Positions 18,379 through 28,382 of a stretch of DNA of 64,000 nucleotides are shown piece after piece. Positions within the stretch are counted from its first letter, which is position 1, and each line of letters begins with the position of its first letter. The DNA comes from Streptomyces resistomycificus. Lineage in GTDB: Bacteria > Actinomycetota > Actinomycetes > Streptomycetales > Streptomycetaceae. The DNA lies in NCBI RefSeq assembly GCF_001514265.1, contig NZ_KQ949003.1, positions 124,001 through 188,000 on the forward strand. The letters are read 5' to 3'. The notes beneath the pieces are model-generated. The model made no database searches. It was not told the DNA's origin and saw only the letters and a program-made list of their open reading frames with translations. The position numbers and the translations under genes are program-made.

Positions 18379-20163
18379 CTATCCTGCCCGCTCGTCCCCG
18401 AACAGGGCGAGCGCGGTGTTCACCAGGCCGATGTGACTGAACGCCTGCGGGAAGTTGCCGAGCTGGACACCGGCCACGGGGTCGTACTCCTCGGCCAGCA
18501 GCCCGACGTCGTTGGCCAGACCCACCAGCCGTTCGAACAGCTCCCGTGCCTCCTTCGCACGGCCCGTCATGTGCAGCGCGTCCGCGAGCCAGAAGGAGCA
18601 CGCGAGGAAGACGCCCTCGCCGCCCGGCAGTCCGTCGACGGGTGACTCCTCGGCGCCGTAGCGGCGTACGAAGCCGTCATGGCCCAGTTCGTCGCGGACC
18701 GCGTCGATGGTGCCGATCACCCGCGGGTCGTCGGGGGGCAGGAAGCCGACGCGGGGGATGAGCAGCAGCGCGGCGTCGAGTTCCCGTGAGCCGTAGTACT
18801 GCGTGAAGGTGTTCCGTTCGGCGTCGAAGCCCTTCTCGCACACCTCGCGGTGCACCTCGTCGCGCAGGACGCGCCAGCCCTCCAGGTCGCCGCTCAGCTC
18901 CGGGAAGTGTTCCAGGGCGCGGACCGCGCGGTCCGCGGCCACCCACACCATCACCTTCGAGTGCACGAAGGGTCGGCGGCCGCCGCGCACCTCCCACAGC
19001 CCCTCGTCCGGCTCGCGCCACGTCGACGTGAGGAAGTCCAGCAGGGTGCTCTGCATCGACCACATGTGCGGCTTGGCGGGCAGCCCCGCGCGGCGGGCCA
19101 GCGCCAGCGAGTCCATGACCTCGCCGTACACGTCCAGCTGGAGCTGGTTCACGGCCCCGTTGCCGATCCGTACGGGCGCGGAGCCGCCGAAACCCGACAG
19201 CCACGGCAGTTCGAACTCGGGCAGTCGCCGCTCGCCGGCCAGGCCGTACATGATCTGCAGGTCGGCGGGGTCGCCGGCGACCGCGCGCACCAGCCAGTTC
19301 CGCCAGGCCTCGGCCTCCTCCAGGTAGCCGCACGACAGCAGGGCGCCCAGGGTGAGGGTGGAGTCGCGCAGCCAGCAGTATCGGTAGTCCCAGTTGCGCA
19401 CGCCGCCGATCTCCTCGGGCAGCGAGGTCGTCGCGGCGGCCACGATGCCACCGGTCGGCGCGTACGTGAGGGCCTTCAGGGTGATCAGGGAACGGACCAC
19501 GGCGTCCCGGTGCGGACCGTCGTAGCGGCAGCGGGACGCCCACGCCTGCCAGTCCGCGACGCTGGCCTCCAGCGCCTCGTACGGGTCCACCAGCGGTGGC
19601 CGCGGCTCGTGCGAGGGGTGCCAGGTCAGCACGAACGCCACCTTCTCGCCCGGCTCGACGGTGAACTCCGAGTGCGTGCCGAAGTCCTCACCCCAGGTGC
19701 GCACCGGCGGCTCGCTGCGCAGCCACGTCGAGTCGGGCCCCGCGACGGCGACCCGGTGACCGTCGGAGCGGCGCATCCACGGCACGACCGAGCCGTAGTC
19801 GAAGCGCAGTCTGAGCGTGCTGTGCACGGTGACCCGGCCGCTCAGCCCCTCCACGATGCGTACGAGGTCGGGGGCTCTGTCGCGCTGCGGCATCAGGTCG
19901 GTGACCCGGACGCTGCCGTCGTCGGTCTCCCACTCGGTGTCCAGGACCAGGGTGCCGGGGCGGTAGGCGCGCCTCTTGCACCGGTCCGCGCCCTGCGGAG
20001 CGATCCGCCAGTGGCCGTTGTCCTCGTTGCCCAGGAGTCTGGCGAAACAGGCCGCCGAGTCGAAGCGGGGCAGGCAGAGCCAGTCGACGGAGCCGTCCAT
20101 GCCGATCAGCGCGGCGGTCTGTTCGTCGCCGATGAGGGCGTAGTCCTCGATACGGGGGTGCAC
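18379..20163 (-). CDS. Glycoside hydrolase family 15 protein (glucoamylase/trehalase type)
   Basis: 594-residue cytosolic (alpha/alpha)6-barrel enzyme. The N-terminal signature RIEDYALIGDEQTAALIG...DGSVDWLCLPRFDS is typical of the actinobacterial GH15 group, which contains characterised trehalases as well as glucoamylases. Downstream lie GGVRNWDYRYCWLRDS (substrate binding and first catalytic acid region) and, near residue 565, LLAEEYDP, where the second catalytic Glu is expected. It has no signal peptide, so an internal alpha-glucoside such as trehalose is the likelier substrate. The GTG at 20163 gives the family N-terminus; an upstream in-frame TTG at 20247 would add 28 unconserved residues. 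Confidence 0.9.
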   Translation of the reverse strand: MHPRIEDYALIGDEQTAALIGMDGSVDWLCLPRFDSAACFARLLGNEDNGHWRIAPQGADRCKRRAYRPGTLVLDTEWETDDGSVRVTDLMPQRDRAPDLVRIVEGLSGRVTVHSTLRLRFDYGSVVPWMRRSDGHRVAVAGPDSTWLRSEPPVRTWGEDFGTHSEFTVEPGEKVAFVLTWHPSHEPRPPLVDPYEALEASVADWQAWASRCRYDGPHRDAVVRSLITLKALTYAPTGGIVAAATTSLPEEIGGVRNWDYRYCWLRDSTLTLGALLSCGYLEEAEAWRNWLVRAVAGDPADLQIMYGLAGERRLPEFELPWLSGFGGSAPVRIGNGAVNQLQLDVYGEVMDSLALARRAGLPAKPHMWSMQSTLLDFLTSTWREPDEGLWEVRGGRRPFVHSKVMVWVAADRAVRALEHFPELSGDLEGWRVLRDEVHREVCEKGFDAERNTFTQYYGSRELDAALLLIPRVGFLPPDDPRVIGTIDAVRDELGHDGFVRRYGAEESPVDGLPGGEGVFLACSFWLADALHMTGRAKEARELFERLVGLANDVGLLAEEYDPVAGVQLGNFPQAFSHIGLVNTALALFGDERAG

Positions 20164-20289
20164 GCAGTGCGGGTTCCCGGCGACCCGGTGTGGCAATCCG
20201 GGGCGGGGCCGGGTGGGTGACGCGAAGTGGAGTCGGGCGGTCGACAAGGGCGGGAAGGGGCGATTGGTGCGGGTGGGGACGGGCGGTGC

Positions 20290-21084
20290 CTAGACCGGCG
20301 CCGGTTCCGTCTCCTCCGACGCCTGCTCGTCCTCCTTCTCCCGCCGGTCGCGCAGCTCCCGGCGGACCAGGATCACCCAGCCGACCGGGACGCCGGCGGC
20401 GAACAGCCACCACTGGAACGCGTACGCGTAGTTCAGCGCCGCGTCCTCGTCGCCGGGCCGGCCCACCAGCTCCGGGGTGTCGCCCTTCGGCTCGGGCGCC
20501 GTCTGCGCGATGTAGCCGCCGAGCACCGGGACTCCGAGACGGCGTGCCTCCTGCTCGCTGTTGATCAGCATGACCTGGCGGTCCGGGAGCCCCTTGAGGT
20601 TCTTGATGCCGCTCGCCGCGGTCGTCTCGTCCGGCATCAACCGGCCCGTGACGGTGGTCTCGCCGGCGGCCGGCGCGGGGATCTTCGGGAACGCGGTCTG
20701 GCTCGGGCCGTCGGCGGGGATCCAGCCCCGGTTGACCAGCAGCACCTTGCCGTCGTCCAGCACGAACGGGGTCAGGACGTGGAAGCCGACCGTCTCGTCG
20801 GCGTTGACCCGGCGCCGGACCACGACCTCCTCGTCGGTGTCGAAGTGGCCCTTGGCCGTCACGCTGCGGTACCGCTCGTTCCTGGTGACGGTGTGCCCGG
20901 GGGAGGTCAGCCGCTCCACGGGCACCGGCTCGGCGGAGAGCGCGGTGGACACCAGCTGGTTGCGGGCGGTGCGCTCGTCGTAGCGGTGCATCTGCCAGAT
21001 GCCCAGCCTGATCATCGTGGGGATGAGGAGGAAGGCGACCAGCGTGAGGATCACCCACTGCCGGGACAACAGGAAGCGGTACAC
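20290..21084 (-). CDS. SURF1 family cytochrome oxidase assembly protein
   Basis: 264 residues with one transmembrane helix near each end (about 10-30 and 225-245) and the SURF1 domain between, including GIWQMHRYDER after the first helix, NRGWIPADGPSQ in the middle and NYAYAFQWWLFA before the second helix. SURF1 assists haem a insertion and assembly of aa3-type cytochrome c oxidase at the membrane. The C-terminus is a charged cytosolic tail (RRELRDRREKEDEQASEE). The GTG at 21084 begins VYRFLLSRQW, the usual N-terminus; upstream codons belong to noncoding sequence. Confidence 0.92.
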   Translation of the reverse strand: MYRFLLSRQWVILTLVAFLLIPTMIRLGIWQMHRYDERTARNQLVSTALSAEPVPVERLTSPGHTVTRNERYRSVTAKGHFDTDEEVVVRRRVNADETVGFHVLTPFVLDDGKVLLVNRGWIPADGPSQTAFPKIPAPAAGETTVTGRLMPDETTAASGIKNLKGLPDRQVMLINSEQEARRLGVPVLGGYIAQTAPEPKGDTPELVGRPGDEDAALNYAYAFQWWLFAAGVPVGWVILVRRELRDRREKEDEQASEETEPAPV

Positions 21085-21155
21085 CCCACGACCGTACAAC
21101 CCGGTCGTGGGGCGCATGGAGGTGGGGGCCGCCCGGGAGGGCGGGGCGAACCGCT

Positions 21156-21389
21156 TCAGACCTTGTCGACGATGCCCGCCTTCCCCTCCGCCCGGGCGCA
21201 GTGGGCGCCGCAGAACCAGTGGCCCTCGACCTCCACGCCCTGGCCGATGATCTGCACCCGGCAGTGCTCGCAGATCGGGGCCATGCGGTGGATCGCGCAG
21301 GAGAAGCAGTCGAAGACGTGCACCGCGCCCTGGGCGTGCACCTCGAAGGTCATTCCGTAGTGATTGCCGCAAACTTCGCAAGTCGCCAT
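21156..21389 (-). CDS. Small zinc-ribbon protein
   Basis: 77 residues with five CxxC or C/H pairs: CEVCGNHYG at the N-terminus, DCFSCAIHRM in the middle, ICEHC, and WFCGAHCARAE. The spacing suggests two treble-clef/zinc-ribbon sites resembling YHS/TRASH or MYM-type fingers. It is a conserved actinobacterial hypothetical protein without known function, possibly a metal-sensing or protein-binding module. It starts at ATG 21389 (MATCEVCGN); longer frames are not conserved. It is transcribed just upstream of the SURF1 gene (71 bases) and may share its transcript. Confidence 0.82.
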   Translation of the reverse strand: MATCEVCGNHYGMTFEVHAQGAVHVFDCFSCAIHRMAPICEHCRVQIIGQGVEVEGHWFCGAHCARAEGKAGIVDKV

Positions 21390-21513
21390 GCGCCACAGGG
21401 TGGGCGCTCGGCGCGGCCCGGGCGAGCGGGCGCCGGGCGAGTCGCCCGGCAATCACCCGTCCGTACGGTCACCGGCCGGCAGAGGGCGGTCGCCGGCAGC
21501 GGGTCCCGTACGG

Positions 21514-22497
21514 TCACCCCTCCGACGCCGGTTCGACGTCCCCGAGCAGTTGCCCGAACGCCGCCTCGTCCACCACCGGCGTGCCGAACTGGCGGGCCTT
21601 GACCACCTTCGACGTTCCCGAGTCCGGGTCGTTGGTGACGAGCAGGCTGGTCAGCCGGGACAGGCTCGTGGCGACATGCAGCCCCGCCTCGGTCGCACGG
21701 TCCTCCAGCAGGTCGCGCTCGATGGAGGTGTCACCCGAGAAGGCCACCCGCATGCCCTGCCTGAGCCTCTTGCCCTCTTCGTACCGGCCCGGGTTGGGAT
21801 AGGGGCATGCGGGCCTTTTGCGGGCGGGGCGCCAACTGGTCTGCCGATAACCGCCGTAGCCCGCGGGCTGCCGGGGCACGGACCGGTCCGTCCACTCGGT
21901 CAGCGGCCGGCACTCGTGCAGCGGCAGCCGCACCTCGCCCGCCGCCGCGGCCCTCAGGCTCGGCCGGAACGCCTCCGCGAGGACCCGCGCGTCGTCGAGG
22001 GCATGGTGCGCACGCTGCTGTACGACGCCGAAGTGCGCGGCCAGGGTCTCCAGCTTGTGGTTGGGCAGCGGCAGCCCCAGCTCCTTGGAGAGCGCGATGG
22101 TGCACAGCCGCTGCCGCACCGGCGCCTCGCGCCGCGCACGCGCGTACTCCCGCGCGATCATCTGCCAGTCGAAGACCGCGTTGTGCGCGACGAGCACCCG
22201 GCCGTCCAGGCGGGCCGAGAACTCCTCGGCGATCTCCGGGAAGAGGGGCGCGCCCTCCAGCACGTCGCTCGTCAGACCGTGGATCCACACCGGGCCCGGG
22301 TCGCGCTGAGGGTTGACCAGTGTGTACCAGTGGTCCTCGACCTCACCGCGGGCGTCCACCCGGTAGACGGCCGCCGAGATGATCCGGTCCTCGCGAGCCA
22401 GGCCGGTGGTCTCCACGTCAACGACCGCGTATCCCTTCGGATACGCGGCCGGCCACGCGGTGGGGGAGGACGCTGCCCTCATACGGTCTTCGAGCAT
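21514..22497 (-). CDS. DEDDh 3'-5' exonuclease with C-terminal BRCT domain
   Basis: 327 residues. The N-terminal DnaQ-like exonuclease domain has all motifs: DVETTG (27-32), HNAVFD (about 104-109) and HHALDDA (about 158-164) with the DEDDh His. A basic linker with RPARKRPACPYPNPGRY is followed by a BRCT domain (about residues 240-320: RVAFSGDTSIERDLLEDRATEAGLHV...). Fusion of the epsilon-type exonuclease and BRCT is common in actinobacteria and suggests recruitment to DNA ends or ligase-like complexes in repair. It is monocistronic and divergent from the VIT-family gene. Confidence 0.92.
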   Translation of the reverse strand: MLEDRMRAASSPTAWPAAYPKGYAVVDVETTGLAREDRIISAAVYRVDARGEVEDHWYTLVNPQRDPGPVWIHGLTSDVLEGAPLFPEIAEEFSARLDGRVLVAHNAVFDWQMIAREYARARREAPVRQRLCTIALSKELGLPLPNHKLETLAAHFGVVQQRAHHALDDARVLAEAFRPSLRAAAAGEVRLPLHECRPLTEWTDRSVPRQPAGYGGYRQTSWRPARKRPACPYPNPGRYEEGKRLRQGMRVAFSGDTSIERDLLEDRATEAGLHVATSLSRLTSLLVTNDPDSGTSKVVKARQFGTPVVDEAAFGQLLGDVEPASEG

Positions 22498-22738
22498 GGT
22501 CCCTGAGGATACGGGCCACGACTGACAGCCCCGTCCCGTACCCGTCCGTCAGCCGCCCTGCGGGGTGCGCCTGTTCGAGCACCGGTGGGTGTGTGCGGGC
22601 GCCGCCGCCCGTCCGCGTGCACCGAAGTTGCGGCCCGCTCAGGACGGTTCGGACCCGGACGCGGCCCCGCCTGCCGGGGCGCGTTCCGCGCGGAGCGTCG
22701 TGCGGAGCCCGTGACACCCGGGGTGCCATCCTCCGACT
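22498..22738. other. Divergent intergenic region, no motif recognised
   Basis: 241 bases separating the exonuclease and VIT-family genes, which are transcribed away from each other. Two promoters must lie here; no clear -35/-10 pairs or operators stand out. Confidence 0.4.
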
Positions 22739-23449
22739 GTGACCCAACCCACGCATGACGAGGCCCACGGCGCGACGCTCGGATCGCGCCTCAACTGGCT
22801 GCGAGCGGCCGTCCTGGGTGCGAACGACGGCATCGTCTCCACCGCGGGTCTCGTCGTCGGCGTGGCCGGCGCCACGGACGACCGCTCGGCCCTGCTGACC
22901 GCCGGGCTGGCCGGGCTGCTCGCCGGGTCCATGTCCATGGCGGCGGGGGAGTACGTGTCCGTGTCGACGCAGCGGGACTCCGAGAAGGCGGCCCTCGCCG
23001 TGGAGAAACGGGAGTTGCGCGAGCAGCCGGAGGCCGAACTGGAGGAGCTGACCGAGCTGCTGGAGGGGCGGGGCCTGAGCCGCGAGGTGGCCCGGGAGGC
23101 AGCGGTCCAGCTGACGGAACGCGACGCGTTGAGGGCGCACGCGCGCGTGGAGCTCGGTATCGACCCCGACGACCTGACGAATCCCTGGCACGCGGCCGGG
23201 GCGAGCTTCCTCGCCTTCACGGCGGGGGCGCTGCTGCCGCTGCTGGCGATGGTGCTGCCGACGGCGCAGTGGCGGCTCGGGGTGACGGTGGGGTCGGTGC
23301 TGGTCGCGTTGGCCGTCACGGGGTGGAGCAGCGCGCGGCTGGGGGCCGCCGAGCCGGTGCGGGCCGTGCTGCGGAACGTGGGTGGCGGGGCGCTGGCCAT
23401 GGGGGTCACGTACGCGGTGGGGGCGGTGCTGGGGGCGGCGGGGGTCTGA
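22739..23449 (+). CDS. VIT1/CCC1 family transporter (iron/manganese)
   Basis: 236-residue membrane protein of the vacuolar iron transporter family. It opens with RLNWLRAAVLGANDGIVSTAGLVVGVAGA (two first helices), continues with GSMSMAAGEYVSVSTQRDSEKA (the metal-binding helix and cytosolic Glu-rich loop, EKRELREQPEAELEELTELLE), and closes with three hydrophobic helices. The predicted function is Fe2+/Mn2+ export by proton exchange. It starts at GTG 22739 and stops one base before the convergent stop of the NACHT gene. Confidence 0.92.
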   Translation: MTQPTHDEAHGATLGSRLNWLRAAVLGANDGIVSTAGLVVGVAGATDDRSALLTAGLAGLLAGSMSMAAGEYVSVSTQRDSEKAALAVEKRELREQPEAELEELTELLEGRGLSREVAREAAVQLTERDALRAHARVELGIDPDDLTNPWHAAGASFLAFTAGALLPLLAMVLPTAQWRLGVTVGSVLVALAVTGWSSARLGAAEPVRAVLRNVGGGALAMGVTYAVGAVLGAAGV

Positions 23450-23450
23450 G

Positions 23451-26400
23451 TCAGGAGGGGAGGAGCTTGAGCCGCTCCGGGGGCAGGAGGTCGGCTCCGC
23501 GCAGGTCGGTGCCGGGGCTGATGTGGATCGTGAGGTGCTCCTGGCCGGCGAGGGGGGTGAGGTCGATCGTCCCGGAGCAGCGGCTCAGGGAGAGTCTGCG
23601 GAGTTCCGGCAGGTCCTTCAGCGCGTCGAGCTGAGCGGTGAGTTCGCATGCGTACAGGGAGAGTTCGGCCAGCTGCCGGTGGCGGGCCAGGGTGCGCGGG
23701 TCCAGCCGGTCGTCGTTCAGGATCTGCAGCATGCCGATGTCCGGAACCTCCTCCAGTCGGGCCAGCTGCTCGGACTGCGCTGCTCCGGAGACGGTCAGCC
23801 AGTCGAGCCGGGGCCACCGGCCGAGCCCGTCCAGCCGGATGTGCGCGGCCCTCGGCGACAGGCCCAGACCGGTGAGCGCGCGGTCCGTCGGGATGTCGGC
23901 CACGGACCGGATTCCCCGCGGCCCGTAGTCCAGGGAGAGCATCCTGAGGTTCGTGAGCCGGCCGATCGGGGCCAGCGACAGCCCGGACGAGAGGTGGTGG
24001 AGGTGGAGCCGCTCGATGGGCAGGCCCGCCAGCGACGACAGATCACGCACCCGGGGACAGCCGTCGAGGCCGAGCAGTTCGAGGCGGGCCATCCGGGACA
24101 GGGGTGACAGGTCCTCCAGGGCGTCGTCGTCGTTGAAGAACAGCCGCCTCACCCGATCGCTCCGGACGATGGCTTCGGGGACGCCGAGGTTCCCCTTGAG
24201 ATGGAACCTCTCGATGTGCGGGAGCCGGTCCAGAGCCCGCACCTGAGCGGGTGAGACGACGTGCAGGAAGGACTCGGCGAGCGACGCCCCGGCCAGCACC
24301 GCGTCCGCGTACTCCTGCGCGTCGAAGAACCGCCAGCCGAAGGAGAGCTGGTAGGTCACCCGGAACCTGGTGTCCTCCCGGAACCGCGCGATGACCGCGA
24401 GGGCGGCCGGTCCGCCCACCAGCGCCGCGGTCCGCACCACCGCCCCCGCGGTCTCCGCGTCCAATCCCTCCGGCCCCGGCAGCAGCTCCAGCACCAGCTC
24501 GCCCACCTTCGCGAGCTCCGCCGCCTCCTCCGGTGTGCGCGGCGGCATCAACTCCGCCGCGCGCGCCTCCACTTCCCGCCGCACCACGGGGTCCAGCTCG
24601 GGCGCGTGCTCCAGGCTCGCCGCCGCGAGCAGCACCAGCCGGTGCCGGTGGCGCCGCACCTTGTCCGCCCGCCGCAGCAACTGCCGCAGCAGGCGCCCCC
24701 GCTCGTCCACGCGTGCGTGCCCCACCGCCATGCGGACCACGTCGTCCCACTGGTCGTCGTGCGCGTTGCGGACCAGCACGCCGAAATCGCGCGCCTCGAC
24801 GGCGGCCTTCGCGCCGAGGTGGTCCTGGAAGGTGCGGTGGACGAAGTCCACGTAACCGGGCACCGGTTCGCGGAGCAGTCCGCTGCGGATCAGCAGGTGG
24901 GCGAAGACCTGCTCGGCGTCGCCCTGCCGACGCACCTGCGGCATCACGGTCAGCCACTCGTCCAGCATCGCGGCGACCTCGTCCCGGGCGGCCTCCACCT
25001 GGCCGTTGCGGATCATCCAGTACGCCAGTCGCTGGAGCAGGGCCGTCTGCTCCTCGCGGGAGAGGACGGCGCCCTCGACCGAGGAGATCTCCCGCTCGGT
25101 GTCCCGCCGGACCAGCAGCATGTCCAGCGCCGCGTCGTACAACTCCTTGCGGGCGCGCGGCAGATGCATGTGCCGGTCGCGGTGCAGGGCGCACAGCAGC
25201 GCGCACATCAGCGGGTTGGTGGCGAGCCGGCCCAGGTCGCGGCGGGTGGTCACGGCCTGGCTGAGGCTCGCCTCGTAGCGGTCGAGCAGCTCCCGTTCGC
25301 CGTCCGGGGCGCACTCCTGGCGGGCCGCGTCGTGCCAGTGCCGGACGAACGCGCGGATGTCCTCGCGTTCCATCGGCAGCAGGGTGTGCGCGGTGAAGCC
25401 CTGGGATGCCAGCCAGTCCTCCGGGACCGCGGACGGGCGGGTCGTGACCACGTACCTGGCCTGCGGGAACGCGGTGAGGAGCGACCTCAGCCACTGCTCC
25501 GTACGGGCGCGCAGCCGCGGTGGTACCTCGTCGACCCCGTCCACCAGGACCAAGGCCCGGCCCGCGGCGAGGAGTTCCTCGGCCCAGCCCTGCGGCGCGC
25601 GCAGCGGTACGCCCGAGGCGGACAGGAAGTCCTCCGGCAGGGGGAGACCGTCCGGCGTGTTGAAGGACCGCAGTCGCAGCACGAACGGCACGCAGGTGTT
25701 CCAGTGCGCGAGCTCGGGGCCGAAGGTCTGCCGGGCCGCGTTCAGGGCCAGCCACTGCATCAGCGTCGACTTGCCCGATCCCGCCGGCCCGCGCAGCAGC
25801 AGCCTCCGGCGGTCCGACAACGCCTGCTCCACCTTCACCGGCGTCGGCGACCCGTCCGGCACCCCGGGCCCCTCACCGTGTGGTGTGAACCGGGTCTCCC
25901 CGCTCACCGCCAGGCTCAGGTACGCCGTGTCGAGCGGCCACTCTGCCCGGCGCCGGCCGCCGAGCGTGACGCCGAACAGCTCCAGCCGGGAGTGTGTCCG
26001 GGCCACGAAGCCGGCGTACCGCTGCTCGAAGGCGAGCCCCTCCGGGGACCGGGCGGGCCCCGGGACCCCCGAGGACAGCGCGGCCTCCCGCTCCCGCAGC
26101 AGCGCCCCGGTCCGCCGTGTCTGCTCCACCGCCGCCCGGGCCGCGAAGGCCGGGTGTGCGGTGAGCTGCTCGACCGCGTGCGCACAGCACAGCCGCAGCA
26201 GCTCCTCGTACAGGCTCTGGGAGCGGTCGGCCAGGTCGTGAACCGGGCGCCGCAGCGCGTCCGCCAGCCGTCCGGGGTCCAGGTCCGCCGCGAACAGCCG
26301 GTCCGGGGTCAGTTCACCCGCCGCCGCGAACGTGTCCTGGACCGCCGTCACCGCCGCCAGCCGCTCGTGCTCCGGAAGCGACGCGTAGCCGGCGGCGAGC

Positions 26401-26567
26401 CGCCCGCCCAGCACCCGCGCCAGCTTCTGCGGATCCGCCGGCTTCGGCAGCGGCCGTACCGGATCCGCCACCAGGCCCGCCCCCGGACTCGGCCTGAGCA
26501 TCGACTTCGCGACCGCCGACACCACCGTCGACGCCAGTCGCACCACCACGACCTCGAGCCCCTGCAT
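23451..26567 (-). CDS. NACHT NTPase with C-terminal leucine-rich repeats (bacterial NLR-like)
   Basis: 1038-residue STAND ATPase. Residues 1-235 are a helical N-terminal domain of the NACHT-associated (NNH-like) type. The NACHT core follows: P-loop GPAGSGKSTLMQWLA at about 259, Walker B LVLVDGVDEVP at about 338 with the paired acidic residues typical of NACHT, sensor-like TTRPSAVP, and a winged-helix region to about 640 ending in DFVHRTFQDHLGAKAAVE. A helical spacer leads to a leucine-rich repeat region (about 775-1035). No nuclease, protease or TIR effector is visible. This is the architecture of bNACHT proteins, some of which protect against phage. The ATG at 26567 has GGGGAGG upstream. Divergent from the sterol-desaturase gene. 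Confidence 0.9.
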   Translation of the reverse strand: MQGLEVVVVRLASTVVSAVAKSMLRPSPGAGLVADPVRPLPKPADPQKLARVLGGRLAAGYASLPEHERLAAVTAVQDTFAAAGELTPDRLFAADLDPGRLADALRRPVHDLADRSQSLYEELLRLCCAHAVEQLTAHPAFAARAAVEQTRRTGALLREREAALSSGVPGPARSPEGLAFEQRYAGFVARTHSRLELFGVTLGGRRRAEWPLDTAYLSLAVSGETRFTPHGEGPGVPDGSPTPVKVEQALSDRRRLLLRGPAGSGKSTLMQWLALNAARQTFGPELAHWNTCVPFVLRLRSFNTPDGLPLPEDFLSASGVPLRAPQGWAEELLAAGRALVLVDGVDEVPPRLRARTEQWLRSLLTAFPQARYVVTTRPSAVPEDWLASQGFTAHTLLPMEREDIRAFVRHWHDAARQECAPDGERELLDRYEASLSQAVTTRRDLGRLATNPLMCALLCALHRDRHMHLPRARKELYDAALDMLLVRRDTEREISSVEGAVLSREEQTALLQRLAYWMIRNGQVEAARDEVAAMLDEWLTVMPQVRRQGDAEQVFAHLLIRSGLLREPVPGYVDFVHRTFQDHLGAKAAVEARDFGVLVRNAHDDQWDDVVRMAVGHARVDERGRLLRQLLRRADKVRRHRHRLVLLAAASLEHAPELDPVVRREVEARAAELMPPRTPEEAAELAKVGELVLELLPGPEGLDAETAGAVVRTAALVGGPAALAVIARFREDTRFRVTYQLSFGWRFFDAQEYADAVLAGASLAESFLHVVSPAQVRALDRLPHIERFHLKGNLGVPEAIVRSDRVRRLFFNDDDALEDLSPLSRMARLELLGLDGCPRVRDLSSLAGLPIERLHLHHLSSGLSLAPIGRLTNLRMLSLDYGPRGIRSVADIPTDRALTGLGLSPRAAHIRLDGLGRWPRLDWLTVSGAAQSEQLARLEEVPDIGMLQILNDDRLDPRTLARHRQLAELSLYACELTAQLDALKDLPELRRLSLSRCSGTIDLTPLAGQEHLTIHISPGTDLRGADLLPPERLKLLPS

Positions 26568-26620
26568 CCCCGGCCTCCCCGTTCGCCGCCCACGGCATCG
26601 TAGGCGCGGCGGTCCGTCAC

Positions 26621-26637
26621 TTGGCGGAGATCGCCAA
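26621..26637. promoter_or_regulatory. Perfect palindrome in the NACHT/desaturase divergent promoter region
   Basis: TTGGCG-GAGAT-CGCCAA, 6-base arms with a 5-base spacer, lies 54 bases upstream of the NACHT start and 80 bases upstream of the desaturase start. The shape is that of a dimeric regulator site; no regulator gene is adjacent. Confidence 0.4.
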
Positions 26638-26716
26638 CAAGCAAGCGCGTACCGTCGGTAATACTTGTGGGTAACAACGTCTAGCCGCAGCCGACCAGCG
26701 GTTCTACGGTGCCCAC

Positions 26717-27585
<869 letters not shown>

Positions 27586-27589
<4 letters not shown>

Positions 27590-28305
27590 TCGCCCGCCGT
27601 GTGGTCCTGGGCGCCTTCGGCCTGGCCGTCCTCCTCGACCTCGTCTCCCTCGCGGCCGGCCACGACGCCGGCCACACCGTCGCCAAGCCCCTGCTGATGC
27701 CGCTGCTGGCCGCGTGGGCGGCCCTGTCCGGCGCACCCCGGCTCCTCCTCGCCGCCCTGCTGTGCGGCTGGGGCGGCGACATCCTGCTGCTGTCCGACGC
27801 CGAGCCGGCCTTCCTCGCCGGCATGGCCTCCTTCGCGGCCGGCCACATCTGCTATCTCGTCCTGTTCACGAGGTACGGCTCCAAGGGGTACGGCTCCAAG
27901 CGGTACGGCTCCAGGACGTACGGCGGGGCACGCGCGCGTGGCCGCCTTCTCGTCCCCCTCTACGCCACCGCCCTCGTCGCCACCGTCCTCCTGCTCTGGC
28001 CCGATCTGCCCGCCGACCTGCGCGTCCCCGTGGCCGGCTACAGCCTCCTGCTCACGGCCATGGCGTACACGGCGGCCGCCCGGCTCGGACTTCTCGCCGG
28101 CCTCGGCGGCGCGCTCTTCCTGCTCTCCGACACCCTGATCGCGACCGGCGTCGCCGACTGGCCCCAGCCGCCGCGGCCCGATCTGTGGATCATGCTCACC
28201 TACATCGCCGCGCAGTTCCTGCTGGCCAAGGGCGCACTCGGCGCCCTGAGAACGCGCCCGGCCCCGGCCGCGTCGCACGCTGAAGTGCCCTCGACCATCC
28301 CCTGA
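27586..28305 (+). CDS. Lysoplasmalogenase (YhhN/TMEM86 family)
   Basis: 239-residue polytopic membrane protein of the YhhN family, which hydrolyses the vinyl-ether bond of lysoplasmalogens. Family features include the first helices with HTVAKPLLMPLLAAW, then GGDILLLS (conserved Gly-Asp pair) and a later LFLLSDTLIA carrying the second conserved Asp. The loop after about residue 95 contains an unusual YGSK repeat (RYGSKGYGSKRYGSRTYGG) encoded by near-perfect 15-base tandem units. The GTG overlaps the stop of the sterol-desaturase-like gene, so the two are translationally coupled and likely act on the same lipid. Confidence 0.88.
27872..27924 (+). repeat. 15-bp coding tandem repeat (3.5 copies)
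   Basis: GGTACGGCTCCAAGG is repeated at 27872-27886, 27887-27901 (ends C), 27902-27916 (GGA end) and a partial copy. In frame it encodes (Y/x)GSK-type units in a loop of the lysoplasmalogenase. Confidence 0.85.
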
Positions 28306-28382
28306 GCGCACCCACGGCGCCGCGCGAGACGCATCACCGCCCGGCGGCCCCGCACACCGACGACGGGGCCCGCCAGGGCCCG

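Noticed and set aside
24261..26603. 780-codon plus-strand open frame across the NACHT gene
   Set aside because: Antisense shadow caused by high GC at third positions; no family features, no ribosome site.
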